From Planctomycetota bacterium (GTDB taxonomy: Bacteria; Planctomycetota; Phycisphaerae; UBA1845), in NCBI GenBank assembly GCA_024280855.1, contig JAJRPG010000027.1, positions 1 to 64,000 on the forward strand: DNA of 64,000 nt, in the 5' to 3' direction. Under the pieces are notes generated by a model. The model saw nothing but the letters and a program-made list of their open reading frames with translations, ran no database searches and was not told the DNA's origin. Position numbers and translations under genes: made by a program. Below are positions 11,301 through 18,299 of the stretch, in pieces (positions within the stretch are counted from its first letter, which is position 1; the number at the start of each line of letters is the position of its first letter).

Positions 11301-13017
11301 TGATGATAATGATGTATGTAACGGAGTAGAGACCTGCGCACCGGCTAATGGCTGTGTGGCTGGTATGCCGTTGGCATGTGATGATAACGATGCTTGTACT
11401 GGTGTTGAGTCTTGCGATGCGACACTTGGTTGTCAGTCAGGTGCGCCGCTGGTTTGCGATGATAACGATGCCTGTAACGGCGTTGAGGTTTGCAATCCAG
11501 CCGTTGGATGCGAGGCGGGTACGCCAGTGGTTTGCGATAATAACGACGTTTGCGATGGGTTAGAAACCTGTGATCCATCAAACGGAGCTTGCATTCCTGG
11601 TACGGGCTTGGATTGTAATGATAACGATCTTTGTACGGTAGATGCTTGCGATCCTGTAGCGGGTTGCCTACCCAAGACGGCTGTGGATTGTGATGATAGT
11701 AATGTATGTACCGGTGTAGAAACATGTGACCCGGCGCTCGGTTGTCAAACGGGAACTCCGTTGGTTTGTGATGATATGAATCTGTGTACTGATGATGCTT
11801 GCGATGAAATCGCCGGCTGTCAGTACCTGCCGGATGATAGCAATAGCTGTGAAGCCGACGGCGATCTTTGCACGATTGATATTTGTGCTGCGGGTGTATG
11901 TGGTACGACGAATGTGGCGTGTGATCCGGATACCGATTGCAGCACTTTTGCATGTAATTCCAATACCGGCGCTTGTGATGAGCTACCAATTAACGAAGGG
12001 CTTGCATGCACCGACGACGGCAATGAATGCACGGCTGATGTTTGCCGGACTGGCGTTTGTGCGAATGAGCCGACTGACGGTGCCATTTGTACCGATGACG
12101 GCATCGAATGTACGAGTGACCTTTGCGATGCGGCTGGTGTTTGTAATCATACGAATGTGACCGATGGTACGGTCTGCACGCAGGATGTTCTGGTTTGTAC
12201 TTTAGATGTGTGTAACGGCGGTGTTTGTGAGCATCTTGGCATGGATGCGATTTGCGATGATATAGTAGGTTGCACGGATGACGTATGTGACTTGGTTAAC
12301 GATTGTGTGAACACACCGATTGACCTTGCTTGCGATGATTTGATTGCGTGTACTATTGATACCTGTGATGCGGTCAATGATTGCTCGAATACGCCTGACG
12401 ATTCGGCCTGTGATGATGGTGTGTCTTGTACCATCGATGTTTGCGATGGGTTCGCGGGCTGTATCTCATCGCCGGTTGATTCCATGTGTAACGATAACGT
12501 GGCTTGTACCGTCGACACCTGCGATTCGACTAATGATTGCCAATTTACGCCAAATAGCGCTCTTTGCGATGATGGCAACGAATGTACGCAGGATCAATGT
12601 TCGGCGACAGGCTGCATCTTTACGGATACAGGCTTGTGCGGTGCGTGTTGTATCAATTCGACGAAATCCTGCGTGTCGGATGTCTTACAAGCAACTTGCA
12701 CAGACCTGGATGGATTGTTCATTGGTTCGGGCACGGCTTGTCTTGGCGATATGGATAATGACGGCATTGACGACCTCTGCGACAATTGCAACGGGGCTAA
12801 TGACGCCATATTCGGGAAATTGGCCTGTACGAAAACGGGTATAGCTTGTGAGGTAGACGCCGATTGCGGGAATAACGATGTCTGCCAGAAAGCGTGCATC
12901 GGAAGGATTCCAACCGTATCCGAATGGGGCTTATTGGTGCTGGCATTGCTGCTCTTGGTGTGCGGTAAGCTGTATTTTGGGGGCCTGATGCGTCTCGAAG
13001 CTGTTCGAGTTGATTGA
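5320..13017 (+). CDS. Giant Cys-repeat surface protein with VWA domain and IPTVSEWG exosortase-sorting tail
   Basis: 2565 residues from ATG 5320, chosen for its ribosome binding site GGAGGGA at 5305-5311; an in-frame ATG at 5287 lacks one. A signal peptide (LLSLLIVGLCLSSGTLAMA) is followed by an uncharacterised N-terminal region and two PKD/K319L-like domains (~285-385 and ~380-470, YSWTQLSGP and YTWEQVSGTP). Next come a short Cys-rich block and a von Willebrand A domain (~667-868) with an intact MIDAS, D674-x-S676-x-S678. From ~900 to ~2500 there are dozens of Cys-rich modules (CTDDGNACTDNVC...). The tail is IPTVSEWG (from I2530), a hydrophobic helix, and a short end with few basic residues (LEAVRVD). 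Proteins with this tail are recognised by exosortase H, processed at the outer face of the membrane and delivered to the cell surface. The VWA domain suggests metal-dependent adhesion. The xrtH gene lies 3.8 kb downstream. Confidence 0.88.
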   Translation: MIISPSVFNKVALTRNVFSANGRRLLSLLIVGLCLSSGTLAMASGSKNIVCLDDCECSDGLSLLRLSYNGPSGSTVRVEVGGVIFNSALNNGDVFELNGSDGDGGFSNNTMTLFIDGVEDASIHLSCSQPIGVGFVYGSFTVVAMASVGSGFVDTPCPYDCPCDGFEVDLSKIGQGGNSCTTSPRPVATDGSSAPFVLTARTKVDHHDELNANAFGSTAKVVINKNGTGVKRSSCSGGKGIAGKGGDKDEELIFTYDTSVLAANIQIHLNKADFQDDNDDDARLLIPTASAGQDQAAISNAIVGLNGSGSTSQIGGLTYSWTQLSGPAITLSDPTAAQPTFVAPVIFLSTPIEIELTVSDGQNSHSDIVQININTPTSPNTVPSVEAGADIVSMELVPVLLDASQSFDADGDLLTYTWEQVSGTPVVLVDANTAKAKFLAPDLVDDEMLKFRVTATDGQSTSSDTIFASLSSVSDEPYIYISSVGSAGFDYTISTAEIVAAFSSDGSNRGWVDFSQFTSLPSGLMIDAFKLRETKDDLYIDFYLDCTPSCSTDAECSDNDACNGVETCDLVNGCQAGAPLACDDGNLCNGVETCDAVNGCQSGTQAGAGTACSDGDVCNGDEVCDGAGVCQTGSPLTCDDGNVCNGVETCDPVLGCQAGSGTNCPPVEVVFVMDTSGSMQNEGNALCSTISGIVADLGTQGITVTHSVLAIYPNSGNDLFSCQTEMDTVHLLLGDVVPNDPDGCPGDLSGNNSSEKDENWGPATAILAGNFAWTPGSTRLIIPISDEGACLGSSGNGCNDPGSDRDSVENAITVAVANGVIVSPITGDGSSSCVIGLAQRMAMGTGGTAFMSSDASMDLATGIANIILAACDAVDTCDDGNACTTGDSCASGTCQGTPVSCLPDDECQSFACNPATGLCEAVSINEGLACSDDGNVCTDNVCQAGACVAVNNDANACTDGLACTTDACTAGSCVSTPITCPGDTDCQSFVCNETTGMCEAQSINGGLACTDDGNPCTDNVCQAGACVTVNDDSNSCSDGNACTTDVCLAGVCSSSSDACPDNNSCQTFVCNPSTGICEPQSINEGLACEADGNPCTDNVCLSGVCSVVNDDSNVCSDNDDCTTDACVGGACVGTAITCPADTDCQTFACNSAAGICVPQPKNEGLSCSDDGNPCTDNVCTFGVCTATNDDTNACSDGLNCTTDACVGGLCVATPNTCPDATDCQTFACNETTGQCEASSSNEGLACTDDGNACTDNVCQAGVCAAVNNDSNSCTDGSVCTNDACVGGVCSSTAVTCPTATDCQTFTCNSATGQCDAQNANEGLACSDDGNACTDNVCQMGVCIAVNDDTNACTDNNLCTTDACIGGACMNMPVSCPAATECQSFACDTADGVCKAQSANEGLSCTSDGNPCTDNTCLAGVCAATNDDTNACSDGVSCTADVCVAGSCSSTPTDASCNDGSICTTNTCSPLSPQADAGGCVSSAVAGCCPLTPCEDNNACTDNVCDGATGSCSFPPIALDCSELDDDCTVGVCDPATGTCTVEAENEGFECTDDGNACTDDICRNGICTPENNDANACTDGNACTTDDCSAGACVSTAITCPADTDCETYTCNSTSGLCEAQSTNEGLACTDDGNACTDNVCQVGACVAVNDDSNSCTDGNTCTNDACVGGVCQSSNVSCPADNDCQTFVCNPGTGACDAQSTNEGLSCTDDGNACTDNVCRAGVCAAENNDANACSDSNACTNDACVSGACVGTNVSCPADNDCQTFVCNATTGQCEPQATNEGLACTDDGNVCTDNVCQSGVCTVANNDANACTDNNPCTNDACVGGSCVGTNITCPADTDCQTFVCNPGTGVCDAVSTNEGLVCTDDGNPCTDNVCRSGVCAAENDDTNTCTDNSLCTDDACVAGGCINTPVTCDDSNVCNGVETCDPALGCQAGTPLACVDSNLCNGTETCDATLGCQAGTPLVCDDNDACTGTETCVPATGCQPGTPLVCDDNDVCNGVETCAPANGCVAGMPLACDDNDACTGVESCDATLGCQSGAPLVCDDNDACNGVEVCNPAVGCEAGTPVVCDNNDVCDGLETCDPSNGACIPGTGLDCNDNDLCTVDACDPVAGCLPKTAVDCDDSNVCTGVETCDPALGCQTGTPLVCDDMNLCTDDACDEIAGCQYLPDDSNSCEADGDLCTIDICAAGVCGTTNVACDPDTDCSTFACNSNTGACDELPINEGLACTDDGNECTADVCRTGVCANEPTDGAICTDDGIECTSDLCDAAGVCNHTNVTDGTVCTQDVLVCTLDVCNGGVCEHLGMDAICDDIVGCTDDVCDLVNDCVNTPIDLACDDLIACTIDTCDAVNDCSNTPDDSACDDGVSCTIDVCDGFAGCISSPVDSMCNDNVACTVDTCDSTNDCQFTPNSALCDDGNECTQDQCSATGCIFTDTGLCGACCINSTKSCVSDVLQATCTDLDGLFIGSGTACLGDMDNDGIDDLCDNCNGANDAIFGKLACTKTGIACEVDADCGNNDVCQKACIGRIPTVSEWGLLVLALLLLVCGKLYFGGLMRLEAVRVD
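8017..12080 (+). repeat. In-frame tandem repeats encoding Cys-rich modules (79- and 26-codon units)
   Basis: Within the giant gene, a 237-bp unit (79 codons; equivalent points at 10354 and 10591) occurs seven times in a row from about 8019 to 9680. It occurs five more times from about 9877 to 11062 and once near 11926-12080. Each unit runs roughly CPADxDCQTFxCN...NEGLxCTDDGN...CTDNVC...C. Between the last two blocks a 78-bp unit (26 codons, CDDxNVCNGVETCDPxxGCQ) is repeated about ten times. It also occurs before the VWA domain near 6960-7310. Copies are diverged at DNA level, so this is an old amplification. Confidence 0.85.
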
Positions 13018-13181
13018 TTCGTTGTTTGAGATAGGCTCACGTAGTACAGTGTGAGTGTAATTTAGAGAAAAATAATTTTTTCCTTGTGTTTGGCTGGATA
13101 GTTGTGGTAGACTGGGCCTTGCACTGATAAGCATAGTGGTTTATCAGGTCTGGTAGGTGCGGTTAGGGAGTATGGCTTTAA

Positions 13182-13859
13182 GTGGCTAATTTAGTGACAG
13201 ACAATCGGCACTCTACTGCTAAGGGCGGGCTATTGGCCTTGTCGTTGGTAGGTGGTGCTATGCTTATGTCGCTGGCTCTGTCCTCCGCCTCCAATCAATG
13301 GCTAGGCCTAATTACACTTGTTCCATTGCTCTTAAGCATGAGGCTGTTATCGCCGTCGCGGGCTTTGCTTGCCGGTGGCCTCTTTGGTTTTAGCTTGGCT
13401 ATGTTCTGCGGCTTTGGTTCGCACCCTTCGTTTGCACTTACTGTTAACTCAGTAGCTTTGACTACGGTAGCTGTAGGGATTTATGGCTTGCTTGGTGCGC
13501 GCATGACTCGCCGCATCGGTTTCAGTCCGCTCATTCTTGCTTTGGGTTGGGTGGCTGTTGAGTTAGCTTTGAAGCCGTTAGCAATTAAGCATGGTTTACT
13601 GGCTTCTACTCAGGGTAGCGGTTTGTTTGTCCGCGTGATTGGTCCGGCTGCTGGTTATTTGGTTGTTGCTTTTGTCGTTGCTTATATCAATGCTTCACTC
13701 CTGGAAATTCTAACCGGGGTGTGTGCGATTAATGGTGGCGGCTGTCGAATGGTCTTTTCTGGTCGTCCTCGTGAGTCGGCTATTATATCTGCTTTTCTTT
13801 TCTGCTCTGCAGAATTTTCAAACATAGCGCAACCCCGCGCTCCTCCCCTGGCTATCTAA
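13182..13859 (+). CDS. Lnt-like polytopic membrane protein lacking the catalytic nitrilase domain
   Basis: 225 residues from GTG 13182, with AGGGAG at 13165-13170. The first ~185 residues are five or six hydrophobic helices that resemble the N-terminal membrane part of apolipoprotein N-acyltransferase (WLGLITLVPLLLSMR...GGLFGFSLAM). The carbon-nitrogen hydrolase domain with its Glu-Lys-Cys triad, which should follow, is absent, and no other frame downstream to 14112 encodes it. The last ~40 residues look unrelated to membrane protein and may be out of frame. So it is either a stand-alone membrane protein or a truncated gene. It lies between two exosortase-H substrate genes. Confidence 0.5.
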   Translation: MANLVTDNRHSTAKGGLLALSLVGGAMLMSLALSSASNQWLGLITLVPLLLSMRLLSPSRALLAGGLFGFSLAMFCGFGSHPSFALTVNSVALTTVAVGIYGLLGARMTRRIGFSPLILALGWVAVELALKPLAIKHGLLASTQGSGLFVRVIGPAAGYLVVAFVVAYINASLLEILTGVCAINGGGCRMVFSGRPRESAIISAFLFCSAEFSNIAQPRAPPLAI

Positions 13860-14112
13860 GTTGTCTGCTGCCTCCCAGTTTGGCGAGGTAGTCGGGCTTG
13901 GAAGTAGACACGGCTGAGATTTGCTCCCGTGTTTGCGCTGTCGGCTTCGGTTATTCATTATAATTTAGAGTTTGCGCGTACGATGGTTTGTTCGTCTAGT
14001 CTAAGAGCAATAAACCCGCTGTGGTTAGGCGCTGTCGACGCGATTGTTTACGACCGTTGAATTCGAGAGAGGGTTGTCTTCTCTCGCAAATCCTTGTTTG
14101 GAGGTAATGGAA

Positions 14113-16395
14113 ATGAAGGTTCGAAATTTAGTAGCTTTAACTGCTGCTGTTTCTATGATTGCGATGAATGCTGCTTTTGCAGTTCCACCGAGTCCAGTTC
14201 AAAATGCTACACACTCGGGTGGCCGTGGTCCTGGCGTGTTGCCAATCAATGGTAACCAGTCATCCAATGATTGCTCTTCAGTATTTGCTGAAGGCGTTCT
14301 CCCGACTACAGGCGGCGTTATTAGTGGTGATACAGCTGCTAGCGCTGACGATTTTGATGATGCTGCAACTAGCGGTCTTTGTGCCGGTTCTGGTTATGGT
14401 CCTGGTGGCGTTCCTGATAACATTCACTCGTTCCAGGTTGCTCAAAATGGTGTATGGTCTTTTGACACTGGTTGCCCAGGTCAAACAAACGTTTTTGATA
14501 CCAGCATGCACATTCGTGAAGATACCGGTGGCGGTTGCCCTGGTGACATCGTTGCTTGTAATGGTGACGGTTGTGGTGGTACTTTCGGTTCTACCATCAA
14601 CGAATTCTTGCTATCTGGTGTTGATTACTTCCTAGTTATGGAAGGTTACAGCTCATTCCAACGTGGTGCTTACGACGTAGATTACATTCAAGCAGTTGCT
14701 CCTTGTGCTATTGACGCTGATTGCAGCGATGGCTTGAATTGCAATGGTCTTGAAACATGTAACGCTATTGGCGAATGCCTGGGTGCTGGCCCTCTTTGTC
14801 CTACATGGTTGACATGTAACGAAGCAGCCGGAACTTGTGATGGCATGGCTCCAGCTGATTGTGTTTCGTTGTTGAAGACCACTGAGAGTGGATTCTACTT
14901 CCCAAATCTCCAAGTTGGTGTAAACGATATTGGTATGGCTGACGAAATGGTATTGCGTGATGGAGCTGGTACTGAGCTTATCAGCTATTCATTCGATGTA
15001 CTGGGTCGTGATCAAGGCCAAGGCATTGTTGGTGATATGTATACTATCACTACCAACCTTTGGACAATAGGTGGTGGCGGAAACCCAGGCGCTGTGATTC
15101 CTGGCACGCAATGCATCTTGAGCTTTGCCATTCAGCCAGGCGGATCTCCAGCGGATGTTATCCTTTGCGAGCCTAACGGTGGTTCACCAACTGGTGTCAT
15201 CTTGAATAAAGGCCCATTTGGTACTGAAGGTTTCGTTGTTTATCGATTGGACGACATTGGTGCTGGTTTCTCGATTGCTTCAGAAGCTATTCCTCCAGTA
15301 GAAGGTGACTTGAGTGCATTGACACCATATGACGGTATCGAAGCTGCATTCGCCACTGAAATCTTCTGGATTGAAGATGCGCCTGGCGTTGGTACTTTTG
15401 GTCCAACTACTTTTGGTGCTGGCGTTAACTCTGACTTTACAAACTTAACTGTTTGCACCGAGCCAGAAGGTCCTTGTTGTCTAACAGACAATACATGCTC
15501 AATGCTATCTGTTGATAATTGTGCCGCTGCAGGCGGAACTCTTACATTGGGTATAAACACACTTGATAACCAAGTGACTTGTGCAGATACCGATTGTGAT
15601 GGTGACGGCGTTCTTGGTGGTGCAGACAACTGTCCTGCAGTTGCGAATGCCGACCAGGCGAACGCTGATGCTGATTCGTTTGGTGATGTATGTGACAACT
15701 GTCCAAATGCTGATAACGAAGATCAGGCAAATTCTGATGGCGATACATTCGGTAATGCATGTGATAACTGTGTGAACGCAGACAATGAAGACCAAGCCAA
15801 TGCAGATGGCGACATCTTTGGTGACGCATGTGATAACTGTGTTGACAATGCTAATGACGATCAGCTAAATTCTGATGGTGATAGCCACGGCGATGTTTGT
15901 GATAACTGCCCAGCTGATGATAACGAAGATCAAGCTGACTGCGGTAACAACATGGTTGGTGACGTTTGTGATGTCAACACTGATGGTGATAGCTTGACTG
16001 ACGAATGTGACAATTGTCCAAATAATCCAAACGATGACCAAGCCGATGGCGATAGTGATGGTGTTGGTGATGTTTGTGACAACTGCCCAATCGATGCTAA
16101 CACCAATCAGGCAGATGCTGATGGTGACGGTACTGGCGATGCTTGTGACGGTTGTGTAGATGATCCGAACAAGATTGCTCCAGGAATCTGTGGTTGTGGC
16201 GTTGCCGATCAAGGTGATAGCGACAATGACGGTGTTCTAGACTGTGTTGATACATGCCCAGGTGCTGATGATGCTGTATTCGGCGAATGCCGTAACAACA
16301 TCCCAACCGTCTCCGAATGGGGTCTGGTTGTCTTGGCATTGCTACTCTTGGTAGCTGGTAAGGTCTACTATGGCCGTCGCACTGCCTTGAACTAG
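14113..16395 (+). CDS. Thrombospondin type-3-repeat surface protein with IPTVSEWG exosortase-sorting tail
   Basis: 760 residues. ATG 14113 is chosen because GGAGGT at 14100-14105 sits seven bases upstream. A signal peptide (MKVRNLVALTAAVSMIAMNAAFA) is followed by a PPC-like beta domain (residues ~35-190) and a Cys-rich module like those of the giant protein (CSDGLNCNGLETC, ~203-215). A central region of unknown fold follows. At ~492-725 there are about nine Asp-rich thrombospondin type-3 calcium-binding repeats (DGDxxGDxCDNCP). The sorting tail starts at I730: IPTVSEWG, a hydrophobic helix (LVVLALLLLVAGKVYYG), then basic GRRTALN. It is probably anchored or released at the surface through the exosortase H encoded 400 bp downstream. 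Calcium probably stiffens the repeat stalk. The tail is nearly identical to that of the giant protein. Confidence 0.9.
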   Translation: MKVRNLVALTAAVSMIAMNAAFAVPPSPVQNATHSGGRGPGVLPINGNQSSNDCSSVFAEGVLPTTGGVISGDTAASADDFDDAATSGLCAGSGYGPGGVPDNIHSFQVAQNGVWSFDTGCPGQTNVFDTSMHIREDTGGGCPGDIVACNGDGCGGTFGSTINEFLLSGVDYFLVMEGYSSFQRGAYDVDYIQAVAPCAIDADCSDGLNCNGLETCNAIGECLGAGPLCPTWLTCNEAAGTCDGMAPADCVSLLKTTESGFYFPNLQVGVNDIGMADEMVLRDGAGTELISYSFDVLGRDQGQGIVGDMYTITTNLWTIGGGGNPGAVIPGTQCILSFAIQPGGSPADVILCEPNGGSPTGVILNKGPFGTEGFVVYRLDDIGAGFSIASEAIPPVEGDLSALTPYDGIEAAFATEIFWIEDAPGVGTFGPTTFGAGVNSDFTNLTVCTEPEGPCCLTDNTCSMLSVDNCAAAGGTLTLGINTLDNQVTCADTDCDGDGVLGGADNCPAVANADQANADADSFGDVCDNCPNADNEDQANSDGDTFGNACDNCVNADNEDQANADGDIFGDACDNCVDNANDDQLNSDGDSHGDVCDNCPADDNEDQADCGNNMVGDVCDVNTDGDSLTDECDNCPNNPNDDQADGDSDGVGDVCDNCPIDANTNQADADGDGTGDACDGCVDDPNKIAPGICGCGVADQGDSDNDGVLDCVDTCPGADDAVFGECRNNIPTVSEWGLVVLALLLLVAGKVYYGRRTALN

Positions 16396-16423
16396 TCTGT
16401 TTGATTAACTGCGATTTTCCGAC

Positions 16424-16465
16424 GATGGCGGAGTCTCCTTGTGAGGCTCCGCCTCATCGGTTTTT
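16424..16465 (+). terminator. Rho-independent terminator after the TSP3 protein gene
   Basis: GGCGGAG at 16427-16433 pairs with CTCCGCC at 16447-16453, extended by a GAT/ATC pairing around a bulge, and is followed by TTTTT at 16461-16465. It lies 30 bp after the stop codon. Confidence 0.7.
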
Positions 16466-16626
16466 GCGGTATGTTCAGGTTGCTGCATTCGGACGGTCCG
16501 GATGTCAGCTCGTTACGGTTTGTCAGCAATTAGTTGACTTAGTTGCAGTTATTGAACTTGGGGTGGTATGCCCCGGCTCATGGTTGCAGCGATGCATTGA
16601 ACGCAGCGGGTTTTATTGATATTAGG
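16466..16626. other. Gap between two tandem terminators
   Basis: About 160 bp with no gene I believe in. TTGACT at about 16529 could be a -35 box, but no good -10 follows at the right distance. A short independent transcript ending at the second terminator is conceivable. Confidence 0.25.
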
Positions 16627-16665
16627 GCCGCTTGTGGGAAACGTTTCCTGCAGGCGGCTTTTTTT
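16627..16665 (+). terminator. Strong rho-independent terminator upstream of xrtH
   Basis: GCCGCTTGTGGGAAAC (16627-16642) pairs over its whole length with GTTTCCTGCAGGCGGC (16643-16658), using a few G-U pairs, with the top pairs opening as the loop. TTTTTTT follows (16659-16665). It isolates the surface-protein genes from xrtH. Confidence 0.85.
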
Positions 16666-16731
16666 GTGGGTGCGAGATAGTTTGGTGTCGATAAACTATT
16701 CGTCAGCGACAGCAATTGCAGAAGCGCCGTA

Positions 16732-16760
16732 TTTCACGAAGAACGATTTTGCATTATAAT
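16732..16760 (+). promoter_or_regulatory. Sigma-70-like promoter for xrtH
   Basis: TTTCAC at 16732-16737, a 17-bp spacer and TATAAT at 16755-16760, 38 bp before the xrtH start codon. Together with the terminator at 16627-16665 this suggests an independent transcript for xrtH. Confidence 0.5.
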
Positions 16761-16798
16761 ATGAAATACTGAGTCGATGAGGAGGTCTTTGTAACTGC

Positions 16799-17434
16799 AT
16801 GAGTAGGCGCAATAAACATAAACGTGATTCTGATTCGCCCGCCGATGGTAAGGGGCAACCCCGTCGTCGCAAGGGGCGACGCAAATCTTGGTATGCGACC
16901 CATGGCAGAGATTTGAGGTTTCTGGCTGTGTTCGCAACGCTTATGGGCGGGTATTTTTTTGTTACAACGACATCGTCATTCAAGGATGAGTTCATACCTT
17001 GGTTTCTGGAGCTAAATGCGACTGTATCTGCGACCGTCATTCACGCCTTTGGCTATGAGGATATGACGCAGCGTGGGAATGCGTTGATGTCAGCGCGAGG
17101 CGCAGTATCTGTTGAACGTGGTTGCGATGCACTGGACCCGTGTGCCTTGTTTGTCGCAGCGGTGTTGTCTACGCCTGCGCCGATGGTGTCTAAGCTTTTG
17201 TCCGCACTAGGTGGCGCTTGCGTGCTTGTGGTGTTGAATTTGGTTCGCATTATCACGTTGTTTTTAACGGCTGTTCATTGGCGGCCGGCGTTTGATGTGA
17301 TGCATTTGGAGGTGTGGCAAGCGTTGTTTATCATTCTGGCTATTGTATTGTGGATGGCCTGGGCATCGTGGGAGAGAAATCGACGGCGCAGGACTGTGAT
17401 GGCTGAGGCGTCGCAGATGCCAGATACGAATTAA
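16799..17434 (+). CDS. xrtH: Exosortase H (IPTLxxWG-CTERM type)
   Basis: 211 residues from ATG 16799, with GAGGAGGT at 16779-16786. A basic N-terminus (~30 residues) precedes about five membrane helices. The exosortase catalytic residues are in place: C109 in VERGCDALDPC, R150 in NLVRIITLF and H169 in VMHLEVWQ. Exosortases are integral membrane transpeptidase-like proteases. They cut C-terminal sorting tails on the outer face of the cytoplasmic membrane and pass the protein on to the surface. The short size and the neighbouring IPTVSEWG-tailed proteins indicate the H type. The next gene starts 22 bp downstream and is probably cotranscribed. Confidence 0.88.
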   Translation: MSRRNKHKRDSDSPADGKGQPRRRKGRRKSWYATHGRDLRFLAVFATLMGGYFFVTTTSSFKDEFIPWFLELNATVSATVIHAFGYEDMTQRGNALMSARGAVSVERGCDALDPCALFVAAVLSTPAPMVSKLLSALGGACVLVVLNLVRIITLFLTAVHWRPAFDVMHLEVWQALFIILAIVLWMAWASWERNRRRRTVMAEASQMPDTN

Positions 17435-17455
17435 CCGAGCATATCGATATTGGCT

Positions 17456-18223
17456 ATGTCTAGTAAATCTTCATCGTTAAAAGAACAAGAATTTCGTGCG
17501 GAAATTGTTGAGGTCGGCTCCGAGCTGGTTTCGTTCAAGTCGATTCTGCGATTTTTCCTGGTTTTTTGCGTACTTTCAGGATTATTTTTGTACCCGTGGC
17601 CAAGTGTTGAGCAGGGATATCGCAATGTTTTTCGGGTAAGTGGAGACATTGTTTTCTCCAGGTTTTGGTTTTGGCCTGACGGAAATGTTAGCTTCATAGA
17701 CTTGGAAAAAGACGATGCTCGTGCCCGCGTTAATGCGGTTATACCGGCTCCTCTACCTCCGTACTTTCGACTGCCAGCCGCGACTGGTGAGTTGGATGTG
17801 TTGATGGTGTATCAGAATCGAAGTGCAGCAGGAAGCCTTGGTTTGGTCCGCGCCAGTAGCCGAAATAACGGATACTGGCCTACGGTATTTTTAATCGCGC
17901 TCATTTTAGCAAAACGCATGCGCTGGTCGCGACGGGGTTGGGCGATGTTATGGGGGTTGATATTAGTTCATGGTTTCATCGCTTTTAGATTATCGATCAA
18001 TATGTTAGCAACGGGTTTTGCCGTGCCGGGCAAGCGTTATGCACTATTTGAGCCGAGCGAATTTTGGCTGGCATCGCTACGCCGGGCTGATGAAGTGTTT
18101 GTGCAAAATCCGACGGTGTCATTTGTGGTTGCTGCTTTTATTTGGCTAGTAGTTGCTTTTACTCGGCAGGATTGGGTTGCTATCTTTCAATCGACGCGCG
18201 GCGACGGCGATGATTTCGATTAG
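17456..18223 (+). CDS. Probable exosortase H-associated membrane protein
   Basis: 255 residues from ATG 17456 (TTG 17450 is also possible), with no clear ribosome binding site, which fits coupling to xrtH 22 bp upstream. Hydrophobic helices lie at about 32-50, 140-155, 163-187 and 222-240. Between helix 1 and helix 2 is an extracytoplasmic stretch of ~90 residues. XrtH genes in other bacteria are usually followed by a membrane protein of this size and layout, and I assign it by position and topology rather than by a motif I can name. It may help present sorting tails to exosortase H. It could instead be an unrelated membrane protein. Confidence 0.6.
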   Translation: MSSKSSSLKEQEFRAEIVEVGSELVSFKSILRFFLVFCVLSGLFLYPWPSVEQGYRNVFRVSGDIVFSRFWFWPDGNVSFIDLEKDDARARVNAVIPAPLPPYFRLPAATGELDVLMVYQNRSAAGSLGLVRASSRNNGYWPTVFLIALILAKRMRWSRRGWAMLWGLILVHGFIAFRLSINMLATGFAVPGKRYALFEPSEFWLASLRRADEVFVQNPTVSFVVAAFIWLVVAFTRQDWVAIFQSTRGDGDDFD

Positions 18224-18299
18224 TTCATCAATACTGCAATCGGTTTTATTTACCGTAATTTTTCAATAGACGCCTTGGTGCTAGCGAAAAAAAATTCTC

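Noticed and set aside
8017-12080. CRISPR-like array
   Set aside because: The repeats are 237 or 78 bp, diverged, in frame and coding for Cys-rich modules. There are no short repeats with unique spacers and no cas genes.
16401-16619. 72-codon frame after the TSP3 gene
   Set aside because: It runs through the terminator hairpin at 16424-16465 and resembles no protein.
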